Source: Brevibacillus brevis (GTDB lineage Bacteria; Bacillota; Bacilli; Brevibacillales; Brevibacillaceae). Taken from it: a DNA stretch of 64,000 bases. The notes under the pieces are model-generated. The model saw only the letters and a program-made list of their open reading frames with translations, made no database searches and was not told the origin of the DNA. The stretch is from positions 2,070,501 to 2,134,500 of the forward strand of contig NZ_CP134050.1 in the NCBI RefSeq assembly GCF_031583145.1, read 5' to 3'. The number at the start of each line of letters is the position of its first letter. Positions within the stretch are counted from its first letter, which is position 1. The position numbers were made by a program, and so were the translations under genes. Positions 8,593 through 16,974 of this stretch are shown in pieces.

Positions 8593-10005
8593 ATGGAGCA
8601 CAAGACGTTTCACATTGCCATCGTAGGCGGCGGAATCACCGGTCTTAGCGCCGCCTTTTACTTGCAGCGGGAAATCGAGGAGAAAGGGCTGCCGATCCGT
8701 TTTCACCTCGTGGAGGAGAAGGGGCGCCTCGGCGGCAAGATCCAGACATGGCGGCATGAAGGCTTCGTGATCGAGCAAGGGCCTGATTCATTTCTGGAGC
8801 GAAAAACGAGTGCTGCGCAGCTGGCCGTCGACCTCGGTCTGGAGGAACAGCTGGTGCGCAACAGCACCGGTCAGGCGTACATTTGGCACAAAGACCGCCT
8901 CATGCCGATTCCGGAAGGGGCGGTTATGGGCGTGCCGACCAAGCTCATGCCGTTCGTCACGACGGATTTGATCTCGTGGCCGGGAAAAATTCGTGCCGCC
9001 GCTGACTTGATCATGCCTGCGTCCAAAGGCGAAGGGGATCTGTCTGTCGGGGACTTTTTCCGCCGACGTCTGGGCGGCGAGGTGATTGAAAACCTGATCC
9101 AGCCTCTTCTGTCCGGCGTTTACTCCGGCGATATCGACAACCTCAGCCTTCTGGCCAACTTCCCGCAGTTTGCGCAGCTGGAAAAACAGCACCGCAGCCT
9201 GATTTTGGCCATGAAGCATTCACGTCCCAAGAAGGAGGGAGAGGGGAAGCCGAAAGGAATCTTCCTCACGCTGAAAAACGGGCTGGAATCGCTGGTAGAA
9301 GGGATCGAAAGCAGACTGCCAAGTGCCAGCATCCGCACGAATAGCGGGGTGAAGGAGCTGCGCAAGAAGGAAGGCGGCGGATATGCGCTCGTTCTGAAAG
9401 ACGGGGAACGACTTGAGGCGGACGCCGTACTGTTTACGGTGCCGCACGCTGCCGTGGAGCCACTCATGCGCCCGTATGCCTCGGTGCCGTCCCTGCCGCA
9501 GGCCAAGCCGCATATGGTCGCAACCATTGCGATGGCTTTCCCGGAGTCGGCGATCGAACTCGGAATGGAAGGGACAGGCTTTATCGTTCCTCGTTCTTCC
9601 GGCGCGAACATTACGGCTTGTACGTGGGCCCATCGCAAATGGCCGCACACCACTCCGAAGGGGAAAGCGCTGCTGCGCTGTTTTGTAGGCAGGGCCAAGG
9701 AGCAGTCGTTCATGCAGCTCTCGGACGAAGAAATCATTGAGCTCGCCCTCAGCGATTTGCACAAGACCATGACCATCCGCCAGAAGCCGGATTTTTATAA
9801 AGTAACGCGGCTGCAAAACGCCATTCCGTACGTTGTGGGTCACCAGGCTTGGGTCCGCGAGGTGACGGGAAAAGTGGAGGCGGGTTTGCCGGGCGTTCTT
9901 TTGGCTGGAGCCTCCTACGGCGGGGTAGGCGTGCCGGATTGCATCCAGCAAGGAAAACAAGCCGTACCGAAATTAATCCAAGCCGTTTTGCCGGGGAGAT
10001 CGTAG
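8593..10005 (+). CDS. hemY: Coproporphyrinogen III oxidase, FAD type (HemY/CgoX)
   Basis: This 470-residue FAD protein oxidises coproporphyrinogen III to coproporphyrin III (and protoporphyrinogen in older naming), supplying the substrate of the adjacent ferrochelatase. The N-terminal dinucleotide motif is VGGGITGLSAAFYL, followed by GRLGGKI; the C-terminal FAD segment is LLAGASYGGVGVPDCI. A run of hydrophobic and basic residues suggests peripheral membrane association, as in the family. It is the last gene of the heme operon, and its stop codon lies inside the terminator hairpin. Confidence 0.95.
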   Translation: MEHKTFHIAIVGGGITGLSAAFYLQREIEEKGLPIRFHLVEEKGRLGGKIQTWRHEGFVIEQGPDSFLERKTSAAQLAVDLGLEEQLVRNSTGQAYIWHKDRLMPIPEGAVMGVPTKLMPFVTTDLISWPGKIRAAADLIMPASKGEGDLSVGDFFRRRLGGEVIENLIQPLLSGVYSGDIDNLSLLANFPQFAQLEKQHRSLILAMKHSRPKKEGEGKPKGIFLTLKNGLESLVEGIESRLPSASIRTNSGVKELRKKEGGGYALVLKDGERLEADAVLFTVPHAAVEPLMRPYASVPSLPQAKPHMVATIAMAFPESAIELGMEGTGFIVPRSSGANITACTWAHRKWPHTTPKGKALLRCFVGRAKEQSFMQLSDEEIIELALSDLHKTMTIRQKPDFYKVTRLQNAIPYVVGHQAWVREVTGKVEAGLPGVLLAGASYGGVGVPDCIQQGKQAVPKLIQAVLPGRS

Positions 10006-10017
10006 TCCCGGCTTTTT
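9990..10017 (+). terminator. Terminator of the heme operon
   Basis: The stem GCCGGG with CCCGGC (9990-9995 and 10007-10012) is followed by TTTTT. The hemY stop codon is in the loop. Confidence 0.75.
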
Positions 10018-10074
10018 GCGTTTCCGGGGACGCTTTTGTTTTGGAAATTCAGGTGCTAAACGGCTCGTCCTGTC

Positions 10075-10082
10075 CATATAGT
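10075..10082 (+). promoter_or_regulatory. Possible sporulation-sigma -10 element upstream of spoVID
   Basis: CATATAGT differs by one base from the sigma-E -10 consensus and fits the sigma-K CATAnnnT form. It lies 38 bases before the spoVID start. No good -35 is seen. spoVID is sigma-E dependent in B. subtilis, which is the reason for noting the site. Confidence 0.3.
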
Positions 10083-10119
10083 ATAGGGAAATGTCTTGCA
10101 CCTGAAAGGAGGAGCACGA

Positions 10120-11868
10120 ATGGCATTACAGGATGGGCTGCTCTCGTTTGCCATCAAGGAGACCATTTTCCTCTCATCCGATAGAGCCGGAATAGGTGAA
10201 CTGCAAGAGCTGGAACTGGTACCGGATGTAGAGGTGCTGGAAAATGAATCCTACATCTCTATAACAGGCTGCTTGCAGTTGTTCGGGAAGTACGAGCCGA
10301 TCAGGGATACCGCTGGGCAGGACAGCGGTGGAGCGGAAACTCTGGTTCAGGCCATGACGTTCGCCCCGTTTCGGCCCGAAGGAACGGATGGGCCGTATTA
10401 CGGCTGGGAGGAGCAAATCGGGCATCGTGTTCCGCTCAATATCACGATCCCGCAGGAGCGGATCGCGGAAATGGGCGACATTTACGCCATCGTTGACAGC
10501 TTTGACTACAAGCTGGAGGGACCGCATCAGCTGTTGATCGAAGCCGAGCTCAAGATCGTCGGAATCGCGCTCTCCGATCAGTCGGTTAATGCTTCGTCCG
10601 AGTTGCCCGGACAGTATCAGGAACAGGAGCAGATGCACGCGCAATCGCCATACGGTTTCGACCAGCCCGCGACCGCACCTAGGGAAGAGGCGTGGGAGTT
10701 TGCTCATGTGGCTGCCGATCAGGAGGAAGGTCCCGTCGAGCTGTCTTCGCTGGAGGAGATCGAACAAAAGCTGGCGCAGCTCGAACAGCAATTGGAGCAG
10801 CAAGCCGAGCCTGCCAGCTACGAGTCCGTGGGCTCAGAATCCGGGGGTTCCGGAGGCTACGAACCCGCAGGCTACGAAGATGCGGCTTACGAACCCGAGA
10901 GCTACGAATCTGCAGGCTACGAATCTTCAGGCTACGAGTCGGCAGGCTATGAAGGTGCCCAGTCCACTTCATTGTTCGATACGCCTGCGTTGGAAGTCTC
11001 GGCGAGGGAGTATGAGCATTACGAATACCAGGCTTTCGGAGAAGTGACAGAGGTCGATTCCGCCGGCGGTCTGCCTGCATCCTATCAGGATGAAGAGAAT
11101 GTGCAAGATTCTGCGCTTTGGGGAGCGGATACCCCTGCCATCGGATCGGCCGGGTACGATTCGCCCATATACGGCACACAGGTGACGAATGCGGACCAAG
11201 CCGAGCAATGGGAGGACATTCCGGTCACGCAAGAGGAGCAGGATGAAGCGACGTTGGCCATTCACGACAACCAGCATCCAGCCATTACCCCAGTCGCAGC
11301 CGAAGGGGCGGATGCGAAAGCAAAAGAGGCAGAGGAAGCAGAGGCGGCACCGGAGTCAGCGGAAGCGGTAGAAACGGCGAAGGCAGTGGAAGTCGCTGAA
11401 ACCGAGGACACAGCTGAAGCACCGGAGGCGCCAGATGCAGTAGAGGTAGCGGCCGAACCCGTTGAAACGCAAACGGCCAGTGAAGAGGTAGAAGTGAGGA
11501 TCGCCATTTCAGGCAAGCCTTCGCGTGAAGAGTCGGGCAATGTCAACATCACCTCGATTTTCTCCCAGGCCAGCAGGGCGAAGCAAGAAGCCATGGCACA
11601 GGAGGCGGAATCGTCTTCCAGCTCCTCGAGAAAGGGCTCGGTGACAGAAGCCACAGGTTTTACCCTGGAAGCGATGCAAAATTTGACCTCCTTCATCCGA
11701 AACAAGGAGGAGCGTTCCAGCCAGCTGAAAATGTGCATCATTCAACGGGATGAGACGCTGGAGCAGATTTCTCAGCGCTACTCCTTGCCCGTGTCCAAGA
11801 TCGTGGAAGTGAATCGACTTTCTTCGGAACAGCTGGTGGCCGGACAAATCCTGTACATTCCACAGTGA
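10120..11868 (+). CDS. spoVID: Stage VI sporulation protein D (spore coat encasement)
   Basis: SpoVID is a mother-cell protein required for the coat to wrap around the forespore; it binds SpoIVA, SafA and CotE in B. subtilis. The protein is 582 residues (575 in B. subtilis). The first about 150 residues are the conserved N-terminal domain, beginning MALQDGLLSFAIKETIFL. Residues about 150-510 are low-complexity and acidic, including a Y-E-x-x-G repeat (233-279) and an Ala/Glu-rich stretch. The last about 47 residues are a LysM domain (QRDETLEQISQRYSLPVSKI to LYIPQ). The start at 10120 has AAAGGAGG upstream. Position before kinase-like coat genes and valS matches spoVID-ysxE-valS synteny. Confidence 0.9.
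   Translation: MALQDGLLSFAIKETIFLSSDRAGIGELQELELVPDVEVLENESYISITGCLQLFGKYEPIRDTAGQDSGGAETLVQAMTFAPFRPEGTDGPYYGWEEQIGHRVPLNITIPQERIAEMGDIYAIVDSFDYKLEGPHQLLIEAELKIVGIALSDQSVNASSELPGQYQEQEQMHAQSPYGFDQPATAPREEAWEFAHVAADQEEGPVELSSLEEIEQKLAQLEQQLEQQAEPASYESVGSESGGSGGYEPAGYEDAAYEPESYESAGYESSGYESAGYEGAQSTSLFDTPALEVSAREYEHYEYQAFGEVTEVDSAGGLPASYQDEENVQDSALWGADTPAIGSAGYDSPIYGTQVTNADQAEQWEDIPVTQEEQDEATLAIHDNQHPAITPVAAEGADAKAKEAEEAEAAPESAEAVETAKAVEVAETEDTAEAPEAPDAVEVAAEPVETQTASEEVEVRIAISGKPSREESGNVNITSIFSQASRAKQEAMAQEAESSSSSSRKGSVTEATGFTLEAMQNLTSFIRNKEERSSQLKMCIIQRDETLEQISQRYSLPVSKIVEVNRLSSEQLVAGQILYIPQ
10816..10954 (+). repeat. Short Tyr-Glu repeat region inside spoVID
   Basis: Codons for (G)YE(S/P)(A/S/V)G recur about nine times at mostly 15-base spacing, using TACGAA or TACGAG. 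The encoded stretch covers residues about 233-279 of SpoVID. Confidence 0.8.
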
Positions 11869-11881
11869 GGAGTGGGGGACT

Positions 11882-12880
11882 GTGGACAAGATCGATCTTT
11901 CCGAGGTTTGTCAAAACTATCGTGCCCGCGTGATCCGCGTGACACCACTGGACGATTGCTGGCTCCTGGAGACGAACCGGGGGCCAAAAGAACTGCACGT
12001 TTGGCCGCGTGTCGATGTGATGCGCTGGTCGTTTGCCTGGCGCGAACGACTGGCGCGTCAAGGTTTTCGAGAGTTGGAGAGATTCATCCGCACGAGAGAT
12101 TCCAAACCGTACGTGATGGTCGGAAACCAGGGCGTCACGATGACCGATCATTTCAGGCGAATCGAGTCATGGGAACCGCGGCCGGCGACTGCTCGCCAAT
12201 GCGGCAGGGTCGTCGCGATGATGCATCTCTCGCAGCAGGAGAGCAATTTGCTTACGGGAGCGGATTACTTGCAGCAGGAGAAGATCAAGGCAGAGTCGGA
12301 GTGGGCGCACGCCAAAGCGCTGGCCGAGTCCTACCGTTCGAAATACAGCAAGGAAAAAGGGGAGAAGCGCTGGGTAGGGAGCTTGCTTTCGCCGCTTCTG
12401 CAGCGCATGGAGCGGGCAGCGGTGCTGCTTGGGCATGAGAGCATTCCGGCAGGAGAGCTCACTGTCTCTCATCGGGATTTGTCGTCCGACAATTGGGGGA
12501 TGGTGGGGGGGAAGCTGTACCTGCGCGGTTTTTTTCGCCCGAATTTGTCCGTCAGGCAGCGGGATGTGGCAGGCTTCCTCCGCGATGCGTATCTGGCGCG
12601 CCGCGATCTGGAGGAAATCGACGCCTTTCTGGACGGTTACGAGGAAGTAAAGCCGCTGGATTACGGCGAATACACGCTGCTGCTGGCCTTTATGGCTCGG
12701 CCACGGGAAGTGTGGAGGAGCGTGGAATCGTACGTGAAACGCGTTTCGGAAAACAAGGAAGCGCCGATAGAAGGAATCGAGCAGGCCTTGAGAAGCCAGC
12801 AGTCTGTGGATCACTTGCTGCGGCATATCGCTGACCGGGCCGAGCGACCGAGGGGTGAACAGATCGATGAGCCGCTTTGA
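11882..12880 (+). CDS. CotS/YsxE-type kinase-fold spore coat protein, degenerate
   Basis: A 332-residue protein with the aminoglycoside-phosphotransferase fold seen in CotS, CotI and YsxE. The catalytic loop is recognisable and intact (SHRDLSSDN), but the following metal-binding D-x-D segment is replaced (LYLRGFFRPNLS), so it is probably not an active kinase. It starts 13 bases after the spoVID stop with GGAGTGGGGGA upstream and a GTG codon, and its end overlaps the next gene by 14 bases. Coat association is inferred from family and position. It is the less ysxE-like of the pair. Confidence 0.7.
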   Translation: MDKIDLSEVCQNYRARVIRVTPLDDCWLLETNRGPKELHVWPRVDVMRWSFAWRERLARQGFRELERFIRTRDSKPYVMVGNQGVTMTDHFRRIESWEPRPATARQCGRVVAMMHLSQQESNLLTGADYLQQEKIKAESEWAHAKALAESYRSKYSKEKGEKRWVGSLLSPLLQRMERAAVLLGHESIPAGELTVSHRDLSSDNWGMVGGKLYLRGFFRPNLSVRQRDVAGFLRDAYLARRDLEEIDAFLDGYEEVKPLDYGEYTLLLAFMARPREVWRSVESYVKRVSENKEAPIEGIEQALRSQQSVDHLLRHIADRAERPRGEQIDEPL

Positions 12881-13862
12881 CGACCTATTCCCGTTGTTTC
12901 AGGAGTATGACATGTTTGCCCAGAACATCGATGTCCTGAAGGAGCCAAACGTCTTCAAGGCGATCACTCCATACGGCTCGTACGTCTGCAAGCGAACCAA
13001 GGCACCGGGTCAACGACTGCTTCACGTAAGCGATGTGCTGCGCCAGTTGAACCGCAGGGGCTGGGACGGGGCTGTCCCGTTTTTGCACACCAAGTACGAC
13101 GATCCGTTCGTCCAGTTCCAGGATGCGACCTACTATTTGACCGCCTGGCACCCGGACAGCGAGCAGGGCGAGGACCAGCCGCTTGCATGGGCGACGCCTA
13201 CTTTGGAACGACTCGCGGAGCTTCACCATCTGACACAGAACTACCGTTTCGACGATCCCCGTCAAGTGGAGCCTCTGATCGATTCGCTGCTGAGCAGATG
13301 GCAGTATTGGCACAAGCAAATGGAGCATGCGGCACAAACCGCAAACGAACGTCCTTACCAATCGCCCTTTGACCTGGTGTTTCTCGCCAACCGGGCGTTT
13401 ATCGCCGAGATGTCCAAGGCGGCGACAGAACAGCTCATGGACTGGCGAGAGCGGCATGAGACGCACGCTCATTTCCGCTTATCGCTGATACACGGTTCTC
13501 CGCACCCCGCCCATGTGGTGCTCGATCGCTTCGGGAAAGGGAAGCTGCTCAACTTCGATCGCGCCGCCTTTGATACGCCGATCCGGGATCTGACCTTGTT
13601 TTACCGAACGTATTTCCAATTGGCGGGGGACGAGGCAGGAGCTTCCCAATTGTTTCACCGGTACGCCGCCATCTTTCCGCTGCGCCCGGAAGAGATCGAA
13701 CTGCTCTCGGCATTTCTTTCCTATCCGGAGCGGATCATGCGGGATGTTGACATCTACTACAATGGCCGGAAGGAATGGAGCGAGCTGTACGCTGTGAAAC
13801 GTCTGGAAAAAGATATGGACCGTCTGATGCGGCTGCATCGTTGGGTCCAACTGGCTTTTTAG
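12867..13862 (+). CDS. YsxE-like kinase-fold spore coat protein
   Basis: A 331-residue CotS-family protein at the position of B. subtilis ysxE (between spoVID and valS). The N-lobe lysine is present (SYVCKRTKAPG), but the catalytic loop reads IHGSPHPAHV, lacking the Asp and Asn of an active phosphotransferase; a later FDRAAFDTPIRDLTLFY corresponds to the C-lobe. It therefore looks like a pseudokinase with a structural role in the spore. The start ATG at 12867 is chosen because GAGGGGTGA lies eight bases upstream; a GTG at 12855 is within that site. Confidence 0.72.
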   Translation: MSRFDDLFPLFQEYDMFAQNIDVLKEPNVFKAITPYGSYVCKRTKAPGQRLLHVSDVLRQLNRRGWDGAVPFLHTKYDDPFVQFQDATYYLTAWHPDSEQGEDQPLAWATPTLERLAELHHLTQNYRFDDPRQVEPLIDSLLSRWQYWHKQMEHAAQTANERPYQSPFDLVFLANRAFIAEMSKAATEQLMDWRERHETHAHFRLSLIHGSPHPAHVVLDRFGKGKLLNFDRAAFDTPIRDLTLFYRTYFQLAGDEAGASQLFHRYAAIFPLRPEEIELLSAFLSYPERIMRDVDIYYNGRKEWSELYAVKRLEKDMDRLMRLHRWVQLAF

Positions 13863-13868
13863 AGAGCA

Positions 13869-13896
13869 GCGTCTCACCGCGTGGGGCGTTGTTTTT
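13869..13896 (+). terminator. Terminator after the coat-type gene pair
   Basis: A 9-bp stem with three G-T pairs (GCGTCTCAC with GTGGGGCGT) is followed by TGTTTTT. Confidence 0.5.
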
Positions 13897-13906
13897 CTTT
13901 GCACCT

Positions 13907-14089
13907 TTAGCACCAATCCAGGGTAATCGCTACGTAGGAAAGGGCCAAAATACCCAGGATCACCACGTCAAAGGAGGTCGGCAGGATAATCGTGCGGATG
14001 AATTGAAAGACAATCAGCGGAATGAGCACCTGCTTGAAGCCGTATTTGATGCGCAAATAGGTGGGATGGTACTTCCAGCGGAAATTCAT
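13907..14089 (-). CDS. Small membrane protein, unknown function
   Basis: A 60-residue protein read on the minus strand between two + strand operons. It begins MNFRWKYHPTYLRIKYGFKQ and then has two hydrophobic segments (about 22-36 and 40-56) ending in DWC. GAGGTGA precedes the ATG at good spacing, which makes translation likely. I do not recognise the family. The gene appears to be transcribed alone. Confidence 0.65.
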   Translation of the reverse strand: MNFRWKYHPTYLRIKYGFKQVLIPLIVFQFIRTIILPTSFDVVILGILALSYVAITLDWC

Positions 14090-14198
14090 CAAACATCACC
14101 TCATTCCAGCATATGCGAGCAAGGCTGGGACAGTGCCTGGCAAGCCTAGTCCTGCACTCGAAAAAGTGGAGCTCAGGCAAACATCACTCGCGGGCAAG

Positions 14199-14224
14199 GT
14201 TTAAAAGGCTTGGCAAAAGGGAAC
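14199..14224 (+). promoter_or_regulatory. Sigma-B-like promoter before the phosphatase gene
   Basis: GTTTAA (14199-14204), a 14-base spacer, then GGGAAC (14219-14224). The B. subtilis sigma-B consensus is GTTTAA, 12-15 bases, GGGTAT; the -35 matches perfectly and the GGG core of the -10 is present. The site is 45 bases before the start codon. Confidence 0.5.
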
Positions 14225-14268
14225 GGGAAAGTCAGAACCATAAGGACGCACGCATATAGGTGATAGAC

Positions 14269-15642
14269 ATGATATGGGAAGCCTTGTTTTACGCAGGAGC
14301 AGCTTGTGCCGGAGCGGTACTGATCATCCGTTCGGGCGGCAGCTGGTCCTCAAGGCGATGGAACAAGCTGTCCAAGATGCTCGGACTGCGCCAAGACTAC
14401 GAGCATCTCTTGACGGCGAGCAACGAGAACAGTCTGCGGAATGTATCCTTTGAGACGCTGCAGCAAAACATCGAGGAGCTGGTGGAGATCTGGTATTCCA
14501 AGCTCGATACCCTCGTCTACCTGCGCATCTCGCTGGAATCGGAGTATCAGATCGTCTATTTTCAAGTGGAAAGGGGAAAAAAGCACGTACTGGAAGAATC
14601 GTCCCGAGTGTCGGAGCGAATCATCGTCCACGAACAGCTCGACTCGATTTTGACGCCGCGGTATGTGGTGCTGGAGGCGCATACGGTTTCGGGCGATTCG
14701 CGCAATCAAGCGCTGGAACGATCTTTCTTTCAGCTGCTGCTGGTCAATGTGCGCAGTCTCGTTTTGCGGTGTCTGCACGAGCATCAGGCGGGCGAACTTC
14801 GGCTCATGGAGACGGAAATGGAGCTCGCGCGGCGGATCCAGTCCACGCTGCTGCCCCGAGAGCAATTGACGCTGCCGGAACTGAGCGTGCGTGTGGTTTA
14901 CGCTCCGTTCACGTATGTCGGCGGCGATTATATTGATTACATCCGTGTCGATGAACGCTATACTTGTTTTATCGTTGCTGACGTTTCCGGCCACGGCCTG
15001 GCAGCCAGTCTGCTGGCTTCGGGCGTCCGCACGGCAGTTCGGGCCATTTTGCAAAAGAGCTGGTCTCCCGATGAAGTCTTGAGCCGACTGAATCAGCTGC
15101 TCTACGATGACCTGTCCAAAACGAGATCGTACATAACCATGCTGATCGCCATGCACGACGCAAAGGAGCATACCTTGCTGCTCAGTCGAGCGGGACATCC
15201 CCGGCCGCTTTTCTTGTCCAACAGCCGGAAAGAAGTGCTGCCGAGCAGAGGGGGTGTGGGTTTGGGGCTTTCGCCTGATAGCACTTACCAGCTCGAAAAA
15301 GTACCATTAAGAGAGTCGGGCATTCTGCTTCTGTACACGGATGGACTCGTGGAAACAGGAAGAAAGGATGCGGCGCGCTGCGTGGAAACGTGGCTGGCCG
15401 ACCTCTCCCACATCGTGGACGAGCATGGCGAGGGAGAGGGTGACGCGATGGACCGCGTCGAAGCGTACATGTGGCAAATTACTCGCGAAAGAGAACAGAC
15501 GGATGATATGTCCGTCTTGATTATTCAATTTCATGCATGTTTGATGCAGCCATACCCGGACACGATCGGCTTCCAGGGCACCGGCAACGAAAAGGAAGCG
15601 GTGGCAGGAAGCGAAAGGAGGATGACAAGTGGTTCTGTGTGA
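14269..15642 (+). CDS. PP2C/SpoIIE-type serine phosphatase (RsbU-like)
   Basis: A 457-residue phosphatase expected to dephosphorylate a STAS-domain anti-anti-sigma factor. It has an N-terminal hydrophobic helix (residues 1-20), a middle sensor-like region (about 50-170, possibly GAF-like), a helical linker ending MELARRIQSTLLPRE, and a C-terminal PP2C domain. The metal aspartates are all seen: GGDYIDY, VADVSGHG, LYTDGLVE and TDDMSVL. ATG 14269 is preferred to GTG 14260 because AGGTGA lies five bases before it. The gene overlaps the HATPase gene by 14 bases, and a STAS gene follows, giving a partner-switching set. Confidence 0.9.
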   Translation: MIWEALFYAGAACAGAVLIIRSGGSWSSRRWNKLSKMLGLRQDYEHLLTASNENSLRNVSFETLQQNIEELVEIWYSKLDTLVYLRISLESEYQIVYFQVERGKKHVLEESSRVSERIIVHEQLDSILTPRYVVLEAHTVSGDSRNQALERSFFQLLLVNVRSLVLRCLHEHQAGELRLMETEMELARRIQSTLLPREQLTLPELSVRVVYAPFTYVGGDYIDYIRVDERYTCFIVADVSGHGLAASLLASGVRTAVRAILQKSWSPDEVLSRLNQLLYDDLSKTRSYITMLIAMHDAKEHTLLLSRAGHPRPLFLSNSRKEVLPSRGGVGLGLSPDSTYQLEKVPLRESGILLLYTDGLVETGRKDAARCVETWLADLSHIVDEHGEGEGDAMDRVEAYMWQITREREQTDDMSVLIIQFHACLMQPYPDTIGFQGTGNEKEAVAGSERRMTSGSV

Positions 15643-16879
15643 GGGGTGTCCGGACGATCCTAGTTGCCGCAATTGCTTGGACGAGCTGCGTTCCGGCGGT
15701 TCGGCGCAAAAGGTACTGCCACCTCGGCCTGTGCGGATCACCGATCTTTCTACTTCGGAAGAATGCCAGGCTCAATTGATTACGGTCAGTCGCACGGCGA
15801 TCGGACTGATCAGCCGTGAAAAGGTGCTGGAGGGACGGCTGGAGGTCGAGCTCGCCGGAGATTTTCGAATCATCGGGAGCGCGCTGCGCGGAATTTGCGG
15901 TGTCCCGTATTACGTGATCGACATCGAGAAAGTGCTCCGGCGGGAACAAGTGCTGAAGCGCCTGCTGCTGGAAGAGTTCCACAATTGGCATATGAGCGGA
16001 GAGCTCGATCCTACCGAGCTGCTGGCCGATGTCAAAGCGCGAGACGACGAAAGAGGCCGCTTGATCAAGCAGGAGCTGCAAAAGCTGTCGATTTTGCGGC
16101 AGATCGGGACGATCTTTCTCTATTTGTTTGATGAGGGGAAACTGAGGCCGCTCGGCGATGCACGGGCCGATCGGGAAATCGAGCGGGAGATGTCCCGTCT
16201 GGTCAGGAACGCTGCGGACAATGGCGCCTCTCTAAGGGAGCAGCTGGTTTCCCGCGACGGCCGGAAAGTGTTTGAGATGTACGCTTCCGCCTTGCCGGAC
16301 CAAACGTGCGGAATCGCGTTGATTGATGTGACGGAGGCCGTCGCGGAGGAGAGAAAGCGGCAGAAGCGGGAGTGGGAAATTTACCGGGATATCCTCGGGG
16401 TCGTCACCCAGGGCAAGCTGATGCTGCTCAGTGACGAGGAGCTGTTTTTTCTGCTGCGGAACGGACGCAAATCGTTCGCGATGGATTTGCGCGCACCCGA
16501 GAACCTCGCAGAGCTGCGCCGTGCCTGCAAGCGGGCGCTGGAGCCGCTGGGCATGTCGGACAAGCGCATCCTGCAGTACTTGGTGGCCGTCAACGAAGCA
16601 GCCTCCAACACCTTGAAGCACGGTGACGGGGGAACGATCACGCTGTACGTTTTGCCCGAACAGCGCATGTGCAGAGCCGTGATACACGACCAGGGCCAGG
16701 GAATTCTCCTGGAAGACTTGCCGCGCGCGACGCTCTTGCAGGGGTACTCCACCCGAGACTCGCTTGGCGTGGGCTTTCACGTCATGCTGCAATATTGCGA
16801 CCGCCTGTATTTGGCCAGCTCGCTGGCGGGCACCAAGCTCATTCTGGAATGTATCGCCGCCGATGAGAGTCGTCGGTAG
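15629..16879 (+). CDS. HATPase-domain anti-sigma-like serine kinase with N-terminal Cys cluster
   Basis: A 416-residue protein whose last about 105 residues form a GHKL ATPase domain of the RsbW/SpoIIAB type: N-box NEAASNTLKHG (Asn322), G1 motif DQGQGI (354-359) and G2 motif SLGVGFH (379-384). The N terminus has four cysteines, C4-x2-C7-x5-C13-x2-C16, which could bind zinc or an Fe-S cluster. Between them is a sensor-like region (about 30-270) that I cannot assign; residues 195-240 could be a PAS-like fold. The start is GTG with GAAAGGAGG. The protein is about three times the length of RsbW, so sigma-factor binding is only inferred. Confidence 0.8.
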   Translation: MVLCEGCPDDPSCRNCLDELRSGGSAQKVLPPRPVRITDLSTSEECQAQLITVSRTAIGLISREKVLEGRLEVELAGDFRIIGSALRGICGVPYYVIDIEKVLRREQVLKRLLLEEFHNWHMSGELDPTELLADVKARDDERGRLIKQELQKLSILRQIGTIFLYLFDEGKLRPLGDARADREIEREMSRLVRNAADNGASLREQLVSRDGRKVFEMYASALPDQTCGIALIDVTEAVAEERKRQKREWEIYRDILGVVTQGKLMLLSDEELFFLLRNGRKSFAMDLRAPENLAELRRACKRALEPLGMSDKRILQYLVAVNEAASNTLKHGDGGTITLYVLPEQRMCRAVIHDQGQGILLEDLPRATLLQGYSTRDSLGVGFHVMLQYCDRLYLASSLAGTKLILECIAADESRR

Positions 16880-16890
16880 GTTTTCAGAAT

Positions 16891-16916
16891 GTTTGCGTTC
16901 GCTGCAAAGAGGGTAA
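16891..16916 (+). promoter_or_regulatory. Sigma-B-like promoter before the STAS gene
   Basis: GTTTGC (16891-16896), a 14-base spacer, then GGGTAA (16911-16916). This uses the same GTTT / 14 bases / GGG layout as the site at 14199-14224. It lies 58 bases before the STAS start. Confidence 0.5.
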
Positions 16917-16952
16917 CTAGAATACGTATGGAAATACGTAGGGTATCTAGTT
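16915..16952 (+). promoter_or_regulatory. Nested inverted repeats, candidate operator
   Basis: TACGTAT (16923-16929) and ATACGTA (16934-16940) form a 7-bp inverted repeat with a 4-bp gap. Outside it AACTAG (16915-16920) pairs with CTAGTT (16947-16952). It overlaps the -10 of the sigma-B-like promoter and precedes the STAS gene. Confidence 0.45.
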
Positions 16953-16974
16953 CATCTGTGAAAGGAGTTTGAGC

